In this document: one piece after another, positions 43,790 to 55,778 of the stretch
Layout of the letters: every line of letters starts with the position of its first letter
Numbering within the stretch: the first letter of the stretch is position 1
Position numbers and translations under genes: made by a program
NCBI RefSeq assembly: GCF_002091715.1
Contig: NZ_BDAG01000013.1
Span: 1 to 64,000 of the forward strand
Source of the DNA: Pseudomonas migulae NBRC 103157
GTDB lineage: Bacteria; Pseudomonadota; Gammaproteobacteria; Pseudomonadales; Pseudomonadaceae
Direction: 5' to 3'
DNA: 64,000 nt
The notes under the pieces: model-generated
What the model was told of the DNA's origin: nothing
Databases searched by the model: none
What the model saw: only the letters and a program-made list of their open reading frames with translations

Positions 43790-46012
43790 ATGAATACCGA
43801 AGGACTCACTGAAGTTGCAGTACAAGAGGCTCAACCCGTGGTGGAGCAAATCGCCGAAACCCCGCCGGAGCTGGAGCCTGCTCCACCCGCGGTAGTGGTC
43901 GAAACCGCGCCGGCGGCGCCAGCGATTGTTGTTCCTGGCCTGGATGACAGCAGCCTGTACATCCATCGCGAGCTCTCGCAACTGCAGTTCAACATCCGCG
44001 TGCTGGAACAGGCGCTGGATGAGTCCTACCCGTTGCTGGAGCGGCTGAAGTTCCTGCTGATTTTCTCCAGCAACCTGGATGAGTTCTTCGAAATTCGTGT
44101 GGCCGGCCTCAAGAAGCAGATCACCTTCGCCCGTGAACAGGCCGGCGCCGATGGTCTGCAACCGCACCAGGCCCTGGCCCGGATCAGCGAACTGGTGCAC
44201 GGTTATGTAGACCGCCAGTACGCGATCCTCAATGACATTCTGTTGCCGGAACTGGAGAAACATCAGGTCCGCTTCATCCGTCGCCGTTACTGGACCACCA
44301 AGCTCAAGACCTGGGTTCGCCGTTATTTCCGCGACGAGATCGCGCCGATCATCACTCCGATCGGCCTCGACCCGACGCACCCGTTCCCGTTGCTGGTGAA
44401 CAAGAGTCTGAACTTCATCGTCGAGCTCGAAGGCATCGACGCCTTCGGTCGCGATTCCGGTCTGGCGATTATCCCGGCACCGCGTCTGCTGCCGCGAATC
44501 ATCAAGGTGCCGGAAGAAGTCGGCGGCCCTGGCGACAATTATGTATTCCTGTCGTCGATGATCCATGCGCACGCCGATGACTTGTTCCAGGGCATGAAGG
44601 TCAAGGGCTGCTACCAGTTCCGCCTGACCCGAAACGCCGACCTTGCCGTCGACACCGAAGACGTGGAAGACCTGGCCCGCGCGCTGCGCGGCGAGTTGTT
44701 CTCCCGTCGTTACGGTGATGCGGTGCGGCTGGAAGTGGCCGACACCTGCCCGAAACACCTGTCCGACTATTTGCTCAAGCAGTTCAACCTGCACGAGACC
44801 GAGTTGTACCAGGTCAACGGCCCGGTCAACCTGACCCGCCTGTTCAGCATCACCGGCCTCGACAGTCAGCGCGATCTGCAATACCTGCCGTTCACTCCGC
44901 AGATCCCGAAACTGCTGCAGAACAGCGAGAACATTTTCAGCGTGATCAGCAAGCAGGACATCCTGCTGCTGCACCCGTTCGAGTCGTTTACGCCTGTTGT
45001 CGATTTGTTGCGCCAGGCTGCAAAGGACCCGCACGTATTGGCGGTCCGCCAGACGCTGTACCGCTCCGGTGCCAACTCGGAAATCGTTGATGCGCTGGTT
45101 GATGCGGCGCGTAACGGCAAGGAAGTCACTGCGGTGATCGAATTGCGCGCGCGGTTCGACGAAGAGTCCAACCTGCAACTGGCCAGCCGTCTGCAAGCGG
45201 CCGGTGCGGTGGTGATCTACGGTGTGGTCGGCTTCAAGACCCACGCCAAGATGATGCTGATCCTGCGTCGCGAGGCTGGCGAGATTGTGCGTTACGCGCA
45301 TTTGGGGACGGGTAACTACCACGCCGCCAACGCTCGTCTGTATACCGACTACAGCTTGCTGACCTCGGACGACGCCTTGTGCGAAGACGTCGGCAAACTG
45401 TTCAGCCAGCTGATCGGCATGGGTAAAACCTTGCGCATGAAGAAGCTGCTGCACGCGCCGTTCACGCTGAAGAAGGGCATGCTCGACATGATTGCCCGCG
45501 AGACCCAGTTCGCCCTAGAGGGCAAGCCGGCGCACATCATCGCCAAGTTCAACTCGCTGACCGATCCGAAGATCATCCGTGCGTTGTACAAGGCCAGCCA
45601 GTCCGGCGTGCGCATCGATCTGGTGGTGCGTGGCATGTGCTGCCTGCGTCCGGGCATCGCCGGGGTTTCGCACAATATCCATGTGCGCTCGATCATCGGT
45701 CGCTTCCTGGAGCACACGCGGGTCTTCTACTTCCTCAATGGCGGTGACGAGCAGATGTTCCTGTCCAGTGCCGACTGGATGGAGCGCAACCTCGACAAGC
45801 GCGTGGAGACTTGCTTCCCGGTGGAAGGCAAGAAGCTGATCATGCGGGTCAAGAAGGAGCTGGAGCTTTATCTCACCGATAACACTCACAGCTGGAGCCT
45901 GCAGGCGGATGGTCGTTACATCCGCAACACACCGACCGGCAACCAGAACCCGCGCAGTGCGCAGGCCACGTTGCTGGAGCGGTTGGGCAGTCCAATCCTG
46001 GCCGTGCGTTAA
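43790..46012 (+). CDS. ppk1: Polyphosphate kinase 1
   Basis: Membrane-associated enzyme that polymerises the ATP gamma-phosphate into inorganic polyphosphate. A Pro/Glu/Ala-rich N-terminal extension (1-55) precedes the PPK N, middle and two catalytic domains. The catalytic histidines are H485 in [13 protein letters not shown] and H642 in [11 protein letters not shown]. Length is 740 aa, long because of the extension. It faces ppx across a terminator. Confidence 0.96.
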   Translation: MNTEGLTEVAVQEAQPVVEQIAETPPELEPAPPAVVVETAPAAPAIVVPGLDDSSLYIHRELSQLQFNIRVLEQALDESYPLLERLKFLLIFSSNLDEFFEIRVAGLKKQITFAREQAGADGLQPHQALARISELVHGYVDRQYAILNDILLPELEKHQVRFIRRRYWTTKLKTWVRRYFRDEIAPIITPIGLDPTHPFPLLVNKSLNFIVELEGIDAFGRDSGLAIIPAPRLLPRIIKVPEEVGGPGDNYVFLSSMIHAHADDLFQGMKVKGCYQFRLTRNADLAVDTEDVEDLARALRGELFSRRYGDAVRLEVADTCPKHLSDYLLKQFNLHETELYQVNGPVNLTRLFSITGLDSQRDLQYLPFTPQIPKLLQNSENIFSVISKQDILLLHPFESFTPVVDLLRQAAKDPHVLAVRQTLYRSGANSEIVDALVDAARNGKEVTAVIELRARFDEESNLQLASRLQAAGAVVIYGVVGFKTHAKMMLILRREAGEIVRYAHLGTGNYHAANARLYTDYSLLTSDDALCEDVGKLFSQLIGMGKTLRMKKLLHAPFTLKKGMLDMIARETQFALEGKPAHIIAKFNSLTDPKIIRALYKASQSGVRIDLVVRGMCCLRPGIAGVSHNIHVRSIIGRFLEHTRVFYFLNGGDEQMFLSSADWMERNLDKRVETCFPVEGKKLIMRVKKELELYLTDNTHSWSLQADGRYIRNTPTGNQNPRSAQATLLERLGSPILAVR

Positions 46013-46024
46013 CCCACACGCTGC

Positions 46025-46063
46025 ATAAAAAAATGGCGATCCCTGCGGATCGCCATTTTTTTT
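46025..46063. terminator. Bidirectional terminator between ppk1 and ppx
   Basis: AATGGCGATCC (46032-46042) pairs with GGATCGCCATT (46047-46057), with A and T runs on both sides. Confidence 0.88.
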
Positions 46064-46082
46064 AGTTCCGCCTGAGTAACCT

Positions 46083-46110
46083 GTGGCGAGGGAGCAAGTT
46101 CCCTCGCCAC
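46083..46110. repeat. Single REP-like hairpin
   Basis: GTGGCGAGGGA-gcaag-TTCCCTCGCCAC forms one compact hairpin of the GGCGAGGG family, next to the ppx stop. Confidence 0.75.
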
Positions 46111-46115
46111 CGTGT

Positions 46116-47618
46116 TTAACGGACGTTAAGGACGAACCCCACCCGAGTCAGCCATTCTGCCTCCAGGGCGAAGTCAGCCTGGGTCAGCTGGTTTTCGTCC
46201 AGCCAGTTTTCCGGGAACTGCACATCCAGGCTGTGGCCATTGGCGTGCAGCACCACCTGAGGCATTTCCTGGGTGCCGCGGATGTGATGGAACAGGATCG
46301 CAAAGCGCAGCAGCACGCAAAGGCGAATCAGCTTGATGCCGTCGTCGCCAAAATCGGCAAACCGGTCCTTGGGAATATTGCGACGGTGGCCACGCACCAG
46401 TAGCGCAAGCATCAGTTGGTCTTCGCGGGAGAACCCGGCCAGGTCCGAATGCTCGATCAAGTACGAGCCGTGTTTGTGATACTGATAGTGAGCGATGTCC
46501 AGGCCCACTTCATGGACCTTGGCAGCCCAGCCCAGCAACTCGCGCCAGACGCCGTCATCCAGATCCCAATCCTCGGCCACCTGATCGAAGGCATGCAGCG
46601 CCTTGCGCTCGACCCGTGCCGCTTGTTCCAGATCGACGTGATAACGCTCCATCAGCGAGCTGAGCGTGCGTTCACGGACGTCTTCATGATGATGACGACC
46701 CAGCAGGTCATAGAGCACGCCTTCGCGCAGCGCGCCTTCACAGTGGTCCATGCGCTGGAGTTCGAGGGCATCGAAGATCGCTTCAAGAATTGCCAGGCCC
46801 GCCGGGAAAATCGCCCGGCGATCAGGCTTGATGCCCTCGAAGTCGATTTTCTCGACGTCGCCGAGTTTGATCAGCTTGCGCTTGAGCCACGCCAGGCCCT
46901 GGGCGTTGACCTCGCCTGTGCCATGACCGCCGGCCTTCAGCGCCAGGCCAATGGCACGGATGGTGCCCGAGGAGCCGATGGCTTCATCCCAGGTCAGGCG
47001 GTGCAGGGCGTGTTCGATGCTCATGATCTCCAGCCGCGCCGCTGTGTAGGCCTGGGCGTAGCGCGCCGGGGTGATCTTGCCGTCCTTGAAATAGCGCTGG
47101 GTGTAACTGACGCAGCCCATTTGCAGGCTTTCGCGCAGCAGTGGCTCGAAGCGCTGGCCGATAATGAATTCGGTACTGCCGCCGCCAATGTCGGCTACCA
47201 GGCGTTTGCCTGGTGTATCGGCGAGGGTGTGCGACACGCCGAGATAGATCAGGCGCGCTTCTTCACGACCGGAGATAACTTCCACCGGGTGGCCGAGGAT
47301 TTCTTCGGCGCGGTGGATGAATTCATTGCGGTTACGGGCTTCACGCAGGGCGTTGGTGCCGACGATCCGCACGGCGCCCTGGGGCATACCGTTGATCAGT
47401 TGGGCGAAGCGCTTGAGACAATCGAGCCCGCGCTGCATGGATTCTTCGCTGAGCTTGCGCTCTTCGTCGATGCCGGCGGCCAGCTGAACCTTCTCCCCGA
47501 GACGCTCGAGAATACGGATTTCGCCGTTCTGGGCCTTGGCCACGACCATGTGAAAGCTGTTGGAGCCCAGGTCGATTGCGGCGATCAGGGACAGATTCTT
47601 GGCTTGGGATTGCGGCAT
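46116..47618 (-). CDS. ppx: Exopolyphosphatase Ppx
   Basis: Removes terminal phosphates from polyphosphate; the family also includes pppGpp hydrolases (GppA). The actin-like ATPase fold has [15 protein letters not shown] (13-27), [14 protein letters not shown] (about 140-153) and SSGTIRAIG. The C-terminal HD-like domain is at about 310-500. Length is 500 aa. It is convergent with ppk1, the usual Pseudomonas arrangement. Confidence 0.95.
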   Translation of the reverse strand: MPQSQAKNLSLIAAIDLGSNSFHMVVAKAQNGEIRILERLGEKVQLAAGIDEERKLSEESMQRGLDCLKRFAQLINGMPQGAVRIVGTNALREARNRNEFIHRAEEILGHPVEVISGREEARLIYLGVSHTLADTPGKRLVADIGGGSTEFIIGQRFEPLLRESLQMGCVSYTQRYFKDGKITPARYAQAYTAARLEIMSIEHALHRLTWDEAIGSSGTIRAIGLALKAGGHGTGEVNAQGLAWLKRKLIKLGDVEKIDFEGIKPDRRAIFPAGLAILEAIFDALELQRMDHCEGALREGVLYDLLGRHHHEDVRERTLSSLMERYHVDLEQAARVERKALHAFDQVAEDWDLDDGVWRELLGWAAKVHEVGLDIAHYQYHKHGSYLIEHSDLAGFSREDQLMLALLVRGHRRNIPKDRFADFGDDGIKLIRLCVLLRFAILFHHIRGTQEMPQVVLHANGHSLDVQFPENWLDENQLTQADFALEAEWLTRVGFVLNVR

Positions 47619-47744
47619 GGTCAGGGGGTCTCGGTCGATAACCCGGACATCGTGCCACGATCAAAGGCTGACGCCAACGCGTAGGCGTTATTGGAACCTG
47701 CGATCTTTTGGCGCGGGAGCATGTGCAGTGCCGCTGATGGCCTC

Positions 47745-47826
47745 TTCGCGAGCAAGCCCGCTCCCACAGTTGACCGAGTTATCCCGACGGACGCGGCCAA
47801 CTGTGGGAGCGGGCTTGCTCGCGAAG
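47745..47826. repeat. REP-like inverted pair
   Basis: TTCGCGAGCAAGCCCGCTCC near 47745 faces GGAGCGGGCTTGCTCGCGAA near 47807; arms extend into CACAGTTG/CAACTGTG, making it one of the longest and best-preserved pairs here. Confidence 0.87.
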
Positions 47827-47852
47827 ACGGCCTCACAGGTATTGAAGATCTT

Positions 47853-48590
47853 TCAGGCTGTCGCCTCGACCGTCCCGATGAAATTCGCCAACTCCGCCGT
47901 CTGCGGATTCGCGAACAAAATCTTCGGATCCCCCACCTCATGCACCTTCCCCAGGTGCATGAACACCAACTTATCCCCAACCTCCCGGGCAAAGCGCATT
48001 TCATGGGTGACCATGATCAATGTCATGCCTTCTTTGGCCAGTTGCCGGACCACGCTCAGCACCTCATTGACCAATTCCGGGTCCAGCGCCGAGGTGATCT
48101 CGTCGCATAGCAACACCTTCGGCGACATCGCCAGCGCTCGGGCAATTGCCACCCGCTGTTGTTGCCCGCCGGACAGTCGATCCGGGAACGCATCAAACTT
48201 CTCCCCGAGCCCGACCCTCTCCACCATCTCCCGCGCCAACTCCGCCGCTTTGGCCTTGGGCACTTTTTGCACCACCTGGGGCGCGAGCATCACGTTTTCG
48301 CCTACGGTCAGGTGCGGGAACAGGTTGAACTGCTGAAACACCATCCCGACCTTCTGTCGCAGACTGCGCAAGTCGGCGCGGGCGGCATCGAGGTATTCGC
48401 CGTCGACCTCGATCACGCCGTCGTTGATCGACTCCAGACCGTTCAACGTGCGCAGCAACGTCGATTTGCCCGAGCCGCTGCGGCCGATGATCGCCACCAC
48501 CTGGCCTTCCTCGACGCTGAGGTCGATGCCTTTGAGCACATGGTGGTCGCCGTAATATTTATGCAGGGCGGAAATTCTAAGCAGAGGCAT
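47853..48590 (-). CDS. Polar amino-acid ABC transporter, ATP-binding protein
   Basis: ATPase of a polar amino-acid uptake system (GlnQ/HisP type). Walker A is GRSGSGKS (about 36-43), the Q-loop FQQFNLFPHLTVGENV, the signature LSGGQQQRVAIARAL, Walker B KVLLCDEITSALDPE and the switch VTHEMRFA. Length is 245 aa from the ATG at 48590. It overlaps the upstream permease gene by 14 bases in a four-gene cassette. Confidence 0.94.
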   Translation of the reverse strand: MPLLRISALHKYYGDHHVLKGIDLSVEEGQVVAIIGRSGSGKSTLLRTLNGLESINDGVIEVDGEYLDAARADLRSLRQKVGMVFQQFNLFPHLTVGENVMLAPQVVQKVPKAKAAELAREMVERVGLGEKFDAFPDRLSGGQQQRVAIARALAMSPKVLLCDEITSALDPELVNEVLSVVRQLAKEGMTLIMVTHEMRFAREVGDKLVFMHLGKVHEVGDPKILFANPQTAELANFIGTVEATA

Positions 48591-49227
48591 GCAGTCTCCT
48601 TTCCAGGTAGCGCGCACTGAGGGACAAGGGGTAGCAGAGCAGGAAATAGCCGAGGGCCACGAGGCCGTAGACCATGAACGGTTCGAACGTCGCGTTGGCG
48701 AGCATGCCGCCGGTCTTGGTCAGCTCGGTAAAACCGATGATCGACGTGACGGCAGTGCCTTTGACCACTTGCACCGAGAAACCCACGGTGGGCGCCACGG
48801 CGATGCGCAAGGCTTGCGGCAGGATCACGTAACGCAATTGCTCCAGCGGGTTGAGTGCCAGGCTTGACGAGGCTTCCCACTGACCATGAGGGATCGACTC
48901 GACGCAACCGCGCCAGATTTCCGCCAGGTAAGCGCTGGTGAACAGCGTCAGGGCAATCGCTGCCGCCATCCATGGCGAAATCTCCAGGCCGGCCAATGCC
49001 ACACCGAAAAAAACCAGAAACAACTGCATCAGCAGTGGCGTGCCTTGGAACAACTCGATGTAGGTGCGGGCGAAACTGCGCGGCAGGGCTTTCTTTGAAA
49101 TGCGCATGACCATGATCAGCAAGCCGATCAACCCGCCGCCGATAAACGCCACCAGCGACAGCGCCAGCGTCCATTGCAGGCCCGTGAGCAGGTTGCGTAC
49201 GACGTCCCAGAAGGTGAAATCGCTCAT
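48577..49227 (-). CDS. Polar amino-acid ABC transporter, permease 2
   Basis: HisMQ-type permease of 216 aa with about five helices. The EAA loop is CVESIPHGQWEASSSLALNPLEQLRYVILPQA (about 105-136). ELFQGTPLLMQLFLVFFG is also conserved. The start at 49227 (MSDFTFWDVV) overlaps the previous permease stop (ATGA), which decides it over an earlier in-frame ATG. Confidence 0.93.
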   Translation of the reverse strand: MSDFTFWDVVRNLLTGLQWTLALSLVAFIGGGLIGLLIMVMRISKKALPRSFARTYIELFQGTPLLMQLFLVFFGVALAGLEISPWMAAAIALTLFTSAYLAEIWRGCVESIPHGQWEASSSLALNPLEQLRYVILPQALRIAVAPTVGFSVQVVKGTAVTSIIGFTELTKTGGMLANATFEPFMVYGLVALGYFLLCYPLSLSARYLERRLHASA

Positions 49228-49892
49228 TGGCCACTCCTCGCTATGTATCGACGGCCGATCCAGTTCAGCAATTGGCGGATCAGCAGCGCCATGCACAGGT
49301 AAAGCAACGTGGTCAGGGCGTAGGTTTCAAAGGCGCGAAAGTTGCGCGACTGAATGAAGTTGGCGGCAAAACTCAGCTCTTCGGTGGCGATCTGCGAACA
49401 GACCGCCGAGCCGAGCATGACGATGATGATCTGGCTGCTCAGCGCCGGCCACACTTTGCCCAGCGCTGGCAGCAGGATCACATGGCGGAAGGCTTCGAAC
49501 CGGGTCATCGCCAACGCCGCAGCGGCTTCCAGTTGTCCGCGGGGAATCGCCTGGATGCCGGCGCGGATGATCTCGGTGGAGTAAGCCCCGAGGTTGATCA
49601 CCATCGCCAGCACCGCCGCCTGCCATTCGGAAATCTGCAGGCCCAGCGATGGCAAACCGAAGAAAATGAAAAACAGCTGCACCAGAAACGGTGTGTTGCG
49701 GATCAACTCGACGTAGACCCCGAAAATCGCCGAGAACGGGCGGATATTCCAGGCCCGCACCAGCGCCCCGACGATGCCCAGGCCCACGCCGAGCACCGCG
49801 CCGATGGCCGTCAGCTCAAGGGTGAACAGCGCACCGCGCAGCAGCAGGTCGGTGTTTTGCACCACCGGTATGAAGTCGAACTGATAAGACAT
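49224..49892 (-). CDS. Polar amino-acid ABC transporter, permease 1
   Basis: HisMQ-type permease of 222 aa. The conserved stretch ELIRNTPFLVQLFFIFFGLPSLGL (about 62-85) and the EAA loop AGIQAIPRGQLEAAAALAMTRFEAFRHVILLPA are present. It pairs with permease 2 to form a heterodimeric channel. It lies 21 bases after the binding-protein gene. Confidence 0.93.
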   Translation of the reverse strand: MSYQFDFIPVVQNTDLLLRGALFTLELTAIGAVLGVGLGIVGALVRAWNIRPFSAIFGVYVELIRNTPFLVQLFFIFFGLPSLGLQISEWQAAVLAMVINLGAYSTEIIRAGIQAIPRGQLEAAAALAMTRFEAFRHVILLPALGKVWPALSSQIIIVMLGSAVCSQIATEELSFAANFIQSRNFRAFETYALTTLLYLCMALLIRQLLNWIGRRYIARSGQ

Positions 49893-49913
49893 ATCAAGTC
49901 TCCCGAGCGACGA

Positions 49914-50699
49914 TCAGAGATCGGCCGGCAGTGGCTCTTTGAGCCAGGTCTGTGAATTCTTTTCCAGCGCACCGTCGGTCTTGGCAGTGGCGAGGATCTG
50001 GTTGACCTTGCCCAGCAGCGCCGGCTCGTTCTTGTTCACGCCCACGTAGACCGGCGAATCCTTGAGTTTCACTTTCAATGCCGGCACGCGTTTCGGGTTT
50101 TTCTCACTGATCGCCACCATCACCACGTTGCCGCTGGCGATCAGGTCGACCTGGCCGGCGAGGTAGGCGGCGATGGTCGAGTTATTGTCCTCGAAGCGCT
50201 TGATGGTCACGCCTTCAGGCGCGACTTTGGTCAGCTCGATGTCTTCGATGGCGCCACGGGTGACGCTGACGGTTTTGCCCTTGAGGTCGTCCAGGCCTTT
50301 GATATCGGCATCCGGCGGACCGAACACGGCGAGGTAGAACGGTGCGTAGGCGCTGGAGAAGTCGATGACTTTCTCGCGTTCGGGGTTCTTGCCGAGGCTG
50401 GAAATCACCAGATCCACTTTGCCGGTGGTGAGGAACGGGATGCGGTTGGTGCTGTTGACCGGCGTCAGTTCGAGTTTGACCTTGAGCTGGTCGGCCAGCA
50501 GTTTCGCGGTGTCGATATCGAGGCCGCGGGGTTTCATGTCCGGGCCGACCGAGCCGAACGGCGGGAAGTCCTGAGGCACGGCCACCTTGAGGACGCCGCG
50601 TTTGACCACCTCCTCCAGGCCGTCGGCGTGGGCGGGCATCTGGCTCAGCATCAGGCTGGCAAACAGTGAAGCGAGGAGGGCGCTGTAACGCAGGGTCAT
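49914..50699 (-). CDS. Polar amino-acid ABC transporter, periplasmic binding protein
   Basis: Solute-binding protein of family 3, 261 aa. A signal peptide (about 1-25, ending AHA) precedes LKVAVPQDFPPFGSVGPD (about 37-54), GLDIDTAKLLADQL, NRIPFLTTGKVDLVISSLGKNPER and KTVSVTRGAIEDIEL. The substrate is not predictable from sequence. The ATG at 50699 starts the signal peptide; a longer frame upstream was rejected. The cassette is divergent from an FCD-family regulator that likely controls it. Confidence 0.93.
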   Translation of the reverse strand: MTLRYSALLASLFASLMLSQMPAHADGLEEVVKRGVLKVAVPQDFPPFGSVGPDMKPRGLDIDTAKLLADQLKVKLELTPVNSTNRIPFLTTGKVDLVISSLGKNPEREKVIDFSSAYAPFYLAVFGPPDADIKGLDDLKGKTVSVTRGAIEDIELTKVAPEGVTIKRFEDNNSTIAAYLAGQVDLIASGNVVMVAISEKNPKRVPALKVKLKDSPVYVGVNKNEPALLGKVNQILATAKTDGALEKNSQTWLKEPLPADL

Positions 50700-50954
50700 G
50701 GCAAATCTCCGGATCGGCGAGGAAAGAATTCTGCGGATCGACAGAGCACGGGCCATGCCAACATCGGGTTTTAGCGGTGCGAAGCCACGGTTTTGCTGGC
50801 GTTGTACGGTCTTACTGGTCTGAACAGTCGCGCCGCGTTACGCACTCCGATAGCGCATCTTCGACCCTCGCCGAACCCCAGTGGGGCACGACTTGCCGGG
50901 CGCCACGAATAGCTTTAAAACTAGCCGCTCATTCGCCTGGTTCATCTGAAAACC

Positions 50955-51662
50955 ATGAACTCGATCTCTCGAGCCGTACCTGAAGTGGCGCTGCAAGCCA
51001 TCCGCAAACTGATCACCGAGCAAGGTTTCGGGCCGGGGGATGCCTTGCCCTCGCAACGCGACCTGGCGGTGCAGTTGGGGGTGAGCCGGGCGTCGTTGCG
51101 GGAGGCGTTGTCGTCATTGAGTGCGTTGGGTGTGATCAGCATTCAGCCGGGCAAGGGCGTGTTCGTGCAGGCGCCGGTGGAATTGCCTCGATCCGATGCG
51201 GCACCGGGCTGGCCCTTCGCGGCCCAGGCTTCGCCGCTGGATATCTTCCAGTTGCGTTATGCCCTTGAAGGTTTTGCCGCCGGTCTCGCTGCCGTGACCT
51301 TGAGCACCGATGAGCTCGATGCTTTGGAGGACAACGTCGCCGCGATGCGCAATGAATTGAAGGTTGGCGATTTTGAGGCGGCGGCACGCCTGGACTTCGA
51401 ATTTCACCGGCGCATCCTGCTGGCCAGCGGCAATCAGGCGATGCTGAGCATTCTCAGCGCCAGCGCCGACATCTTTCTGGAGAGCCAGAAGCTACCGTTC
51501 ATCCGGGCAGAGCGGGCCATGGAAACCTGGCAGGAGCATCGCAAAATCCTCCGCGCGCTGGCCCGGCGCTCGTCCGGCGCGGCGCAGAAGGCCATGCACG
51601 AACATGTGCGCAACGCCGCCCTGCGTACCGGCATTGCCTTCGTCGCTCCCGCCACGTCCTGA
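50955..51662 (+). CDS. FCD-type GntR family transcriptional regulator
   Basis: FadR-like regulator of 235 aa. The winged helix at about 8-72 has GPGDALPSQRDLAVQLGVSRASLREALSSLSALGVISIQPGKGVFV. The FCD ligand domain at about 95-225 includes LRYALEGFAAGLAA, DFEFHRRILLASGN and EHRKILRALARRSSGAAQKAMHEHV with the metal/ligand-binding Asp and His. It is divergent from the amino-acid ABC cassette, its probable target. Confidence 0.9.
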   Translation: MNSISRAVPEVALQAIRKLITEQGFGPGDALPSQRDLAVQLGVSRASLREALSSLSALGVISIQPGKGVFVQAPVELPRSDAAPGWPFAAQASPLDIFQLRYALEGFAAGLAAVTLSTDELDALEDNVAAMRNELKVGDFEAAARLDFEFHRRILLASGNQAMLSILSASADIFLESQKLPFIRAERAMETWQEHRKILRALARRSSGAAQKAMHEHVRNAALRTGIAFVAPATS

Positions 51663-51782
51663 CTTGAGCTATACCCAAACTCATGCACCACCATAGCGAG
51701 ACTCAATCATCTGCACCTTCCTGAACGAAGGAAGGGCGGCTATGATGGGCCACGTTTTTTTGCTTACAACCTGGAGACTTCC

Positions 51783-52112
51783 ATGAGCAGCGATCTTATC
51801 AAACACGTTAGCGACGCTAGCTTCGAGGCCGACGTACTCAAGGCCGAAGGCGCTGTACTGGTCGACTACTGGGCTGAATGGTGCGGCCCTTGCAAAATGA
51901 TCGCTCCTGTTCTGGACGAGATTGCTGAAACCTACAAAGGCAAGCTGACCGTTGCCAAACTGAACATCGACGAAAACCAGGAAACCCCGGCCAAGCATGG
52001 CGTGCGTGGTATCCCGACCCTGATGCTGTTCAAGAACGGCAACGTTGAAGCGACCAAGGTCGGCGCACTGTCGAAGTCGCAACTGGCTGCTTTCCTCGAC
52101 GCCAACATCTAA
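51783..52112 (+). CDS. trxA: Thioredoxin TrxA
   Basis: General cytosolic disulfide reductase. The active site is W33-C34-G-P-C37 in [10 protein letters not shown]; the cis-Pro is in GIPTLMLF. Length is 109 aa. A terminator follows, then the long leader of rho. The trxA-rho order is conserved in gamma-proteobacteria. Confidence 0.97.
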   Translation: MSSDLIKHVSDASFEADVLKAEGAVLVDYWAEWCGPCKMIAPVLDEIAETYKGKLTVAKLNIDENQETPAKHGVRGIPTLMLFKNGNVEATKVGALSKSQLAAFLDANI

Positions 52113-52134
52113 GCGTCGTTTGTAAAGTGTCCGA

Positions 52135-52165
52135 AAAAAGGCCCCGCATATTGCGGGGCTTTTTC
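52135..52165 (+). terminator. Rho-independent terminator after trxA
   Basis: GCCCCGCA (52141-52148) pairs with TGCGGGGC (52152-52159), with A and T runs outside. Confidence 0.87.
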
Positions 52166-52362
52166 GTTATTGAGGGCTAGACGCTCCGAAACTCAGGTGT
52201 TACATTCGGCCCCGCACTGGTTTCTCCACTGCCCCCTGCTAGCCGTCGCCGACGCACTCCTTTTCGAATAAGTACGCGATCCTGTCGCCTTCTCTGCGGC
52301 GCGGCCTCATTAAGCCAAAAGCTTAATTTCCCCCCCTCCATAAATGATTACGTCATTCCTAT
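52166..52362 (+). promoter_or_regulatory. rho: Long structured 5' leader of rho
   Basis: About 200 bases between the trxA terminator and rho hold no gene. GGCTAG (52175-52180) can pair with CTAGCC near 52239, and the stretch before the start is pyrimidine-rich (TTTCCCCCCCTCC), suitable for Rho binding. A conserved Pseudomonas rho-leader RNA motif (Pseudomon-Rho) has been described. I infer that this leader is that element and serves autoregulation. Confidence 0.6.
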
Positions 52363-53622
<1,260 letters not shown>

Positions 53623-53642
53623 CACGCAGTCCGCTGCAAAGA

Positions 53643-53670
53643 AAGCGCCCCTAACCGGGCGCTTTTTTTT
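53643..53670 (+). terminator. Rho-independent terminator after rho
   Basis: AAGCGCCC (53643-53650) pairs with GGGCGC (53657-53662) and is followed by eight T. Confidence 0.87.
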
Positions 53671-53761
53671 GTGCATGAGATTTGTGTCTTGATTGATAAC
53701 TTTCATGCCGCCACGATGTCCCTTTCGGATCGTTTTTGTATCAGATACGACAAGGGATGTT

Positions 53762-55717
53762 ATGCACACATTTGGCAGTCGCCGTGACATTGACGGCTTG
53801 CGGGCTCTGGCCGTTATTCCGGTCGTGCTCTTTCACTTCGGTTTCAGCACGTTCAGCGGTGGCTTCGTCGGTGTTGATGTTTTCTTTGTCATTTCCGGAT
53901 TCCTGATTACCAGCATCCTGTTCCGCGACATCAGCGCGCAGGGTTTCAGCTTCGTCGATTTCTGGGCGCGGCGCGCCCGACGCATCATTCCGGCACTAAG
54001 CGTGGTGCTATTGGTGACGCTGGCACTCGGCTGGTTGTTGCTGACGGCCAAGGACTTCTCCGAGCTGGGAAGGACGGTTCGTTATCAGTCGCTGTTCATT
54101 TCAAACATTCTGTTCATGCGCGAAGACGGTTACTTCCAACCCGCGTCGGATTTGAAACCGCTGCTTCACACCTGGTCCCTGGCCGTTGAAGAGCAGTACT
54201 ACATCTTCTTTCCGCTGCTGATGGTGCTGTTGATGCGCCATGTTCGCCATTGGCGTTGGATGCTGTTTGCTGTGCTGTTGATCTCTTTCGGGCTGAACAT
54301 CGCCTATATCGAGCGCAAACCCGACGTGGCGTTCTTCTCGCTGCCAACGCGTGCCTGGGAGTTGTTGTGCGGGGCCATGCTCGCGGTCCTGCCAGCGCGC
54401 AAGCACGCTGTTCGACCCTGGCTCGCCCAGTCTGTGGGTGCGGCCGGGTTGGGGGCTGTTCTACTGGCGGTGTTCACGTTTGACCGGGGTACGGTGTTTC
54501 CAGGCTGGGCCGCGTTGTTGCCGGTACTCGGTGCCACCGCGCTGATCTGGTCGGGCGGCCAGGGTTCGACCTGGGCCGGCCAGCTGTTGAGTGCGCGTGT
54601 TTTTGTCTGGATCGGCTTACTTTCCTATTCCTTGTATCTGTGGCACTGGCCGGTCTACGTCTACGCCAATGCCATTTCCATCGATGGTATTCAGCCCTGG
54701 GAGGCTGCTGGCTGGATGTTGCTGGCGCTGGGCCTGGCCTGGTTGAGCTGGCGCTTCGTCGAGTTGCCGTTCCGTGAAAAGCGCCTGCTGGCTGGACGCA
54801 AGCCCGTGCTGGTCGGCGGCTTGATGGCGATGGCTGTCCTCGCGGTGACGGGTTCCGTCGTGCGTTCGCAAGAGGGCTTCCCTCAACGTCTGACCGGCAA
54901 AGCGCTGGAATATGCGCAGGCTCGGGAATGGCAGGCCGGGCAGATGAAATGCATGCTGGTGACCAAGGACAAGAAATTCGACAAGGCTTGTCTGCTCGGT
55001 GGCAACCAAGAGGTCCCGGCGACCCGACTGGTCTGGGGTGACAGCCACGCTGCGGCGCTGATGCCGGCGATCGAAAGTGGTGCCAAGCGTGAGGGGCGCC
55101 CGGTGTGGCTTTACAGCATGAGCGCCTGCCCGCCGATCCTCAGCGATGACCCGCGCCAGCGCTGCAAGGACTTCAACGAACAGACCATGGAGCAGGTTCG
55201 TCGCCTGCAGATCAAGGATGTGGTGCTGGCATCCAACTGGAGTCTTTACGTTTACGGGCGTGAAGACGGCGATAAAAAGGTCCTGCTCAACGCCCACGAC
55301 AATACGGCCCAGGCCGAGGCGCGCATGGCCTTGGCGATCGAAGCGCGGGTGGCGGCGATCAGGGCCGCGGGCGCGCAAGTCTGGCTGTTCAAGGAAGTAC
55401 CGCTGCAGCGCAAGGGTGCGATCAGCCGATTGACGAGCCTGGCCCGGATCGGGCGTTCGGCCGACGGACTGGGGCGGCCGCTCGAAGAGCACCTGGCTCG
55501 CCAGCATTTTCTCAGCCGCTTGTTCGATTCGATGAGCGCAGCCGACCCCGGTGTGCATGTCATTGATCCAGCGCCACTGATGTGTGCGGACCAAGTCTGC
55601 AGCATCGAGGTCAATGGTCATTCGAAGTACAAGGATGAGGACCATCTTTCGGACACTGGCAGCGCCCGACTGAGCCCGCTGTTTACGCCGATGCTGCTGG
55701 GTGCAAATCACAATTGA
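53762..55717 (+). CDS. Acyltransferase 3 with SGNH domain (OafA/OatA-like)
   Basis: Predicted membrane O-acyltransferase that modifies a surface glycan. The acyltransferase-3 domain of about ten helices spans 1-380 and begins [20 protein letters not shown] with the catalytic H25-type residue. The SGNH hydrolase-like domain at about 415-645 has WGDSH with S428 and the D625-x-x-H628 pair in DEDHLSD. This two-domain layout is that of O-antigen acetylases. AAGGGA before the ATG at 53762 supports this start over a longer frame. Substrate unknown. Confidence 0.9.
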   Translation: MHTFGSRRDIDGLRALAVIPVVLFHFGFSTFSGGFVGVDVFFVISGFLITSILFRDISAQGFSFVDFWARRARRIIPALSVVLLVTLALGWLLLTAKDFSELGRTVRYQSLFISNILFMREDGYFQPASDLKPLLHTWSLAVEEQYYIFFPLLMVLLMRHVRHWRWMLFAVLLISFGLNIAYIERKPDVAFFSLPTRAWELLCGAMLAVLPARKHAVRPWLAQSVGAAGLGAVLLAVFTFDRGTVFPGWAALLPVLGATALIWSGGQGSTWAGQLLSARVFVWIGLLSYSLYLWHWPVYVYANAISIDGIQPWEAAGWMLLALGLAWLSWRFVELPFREKRLLAGRKPVLVGGLMAMAVLAVTGSVVRSQEGFPQRLTGKALEYAQAREWQAGQMKCMLVTKDKKFDKACLLGGNQEVPATRLVWGDSHAAALMPAIESGAKREGRPVWLYSMSACPPILSDDPRQRCKDFNEQTMEQVRRLQIKDVVLASNWSLYVYGREDGDKKVLLNAHDNTAQAEARMALAIEARVAAIRAAGAQVWLFKEVPLQRKGAISRLTSLARIGRSADGLGRPLEEHLARQHFLSRLFDSMSAADPGVHVIDPAPLMCADQVCSIEVNGHSKYKDEDHLSDTGSARLSPLFTPMLLGANHN

Positions 55718-55778
55718 TCGTGCTGTTTTAACGCCAGAGCAGGTAGGATGTACGCCTATTTTCGGGGTGGCATCTTCA

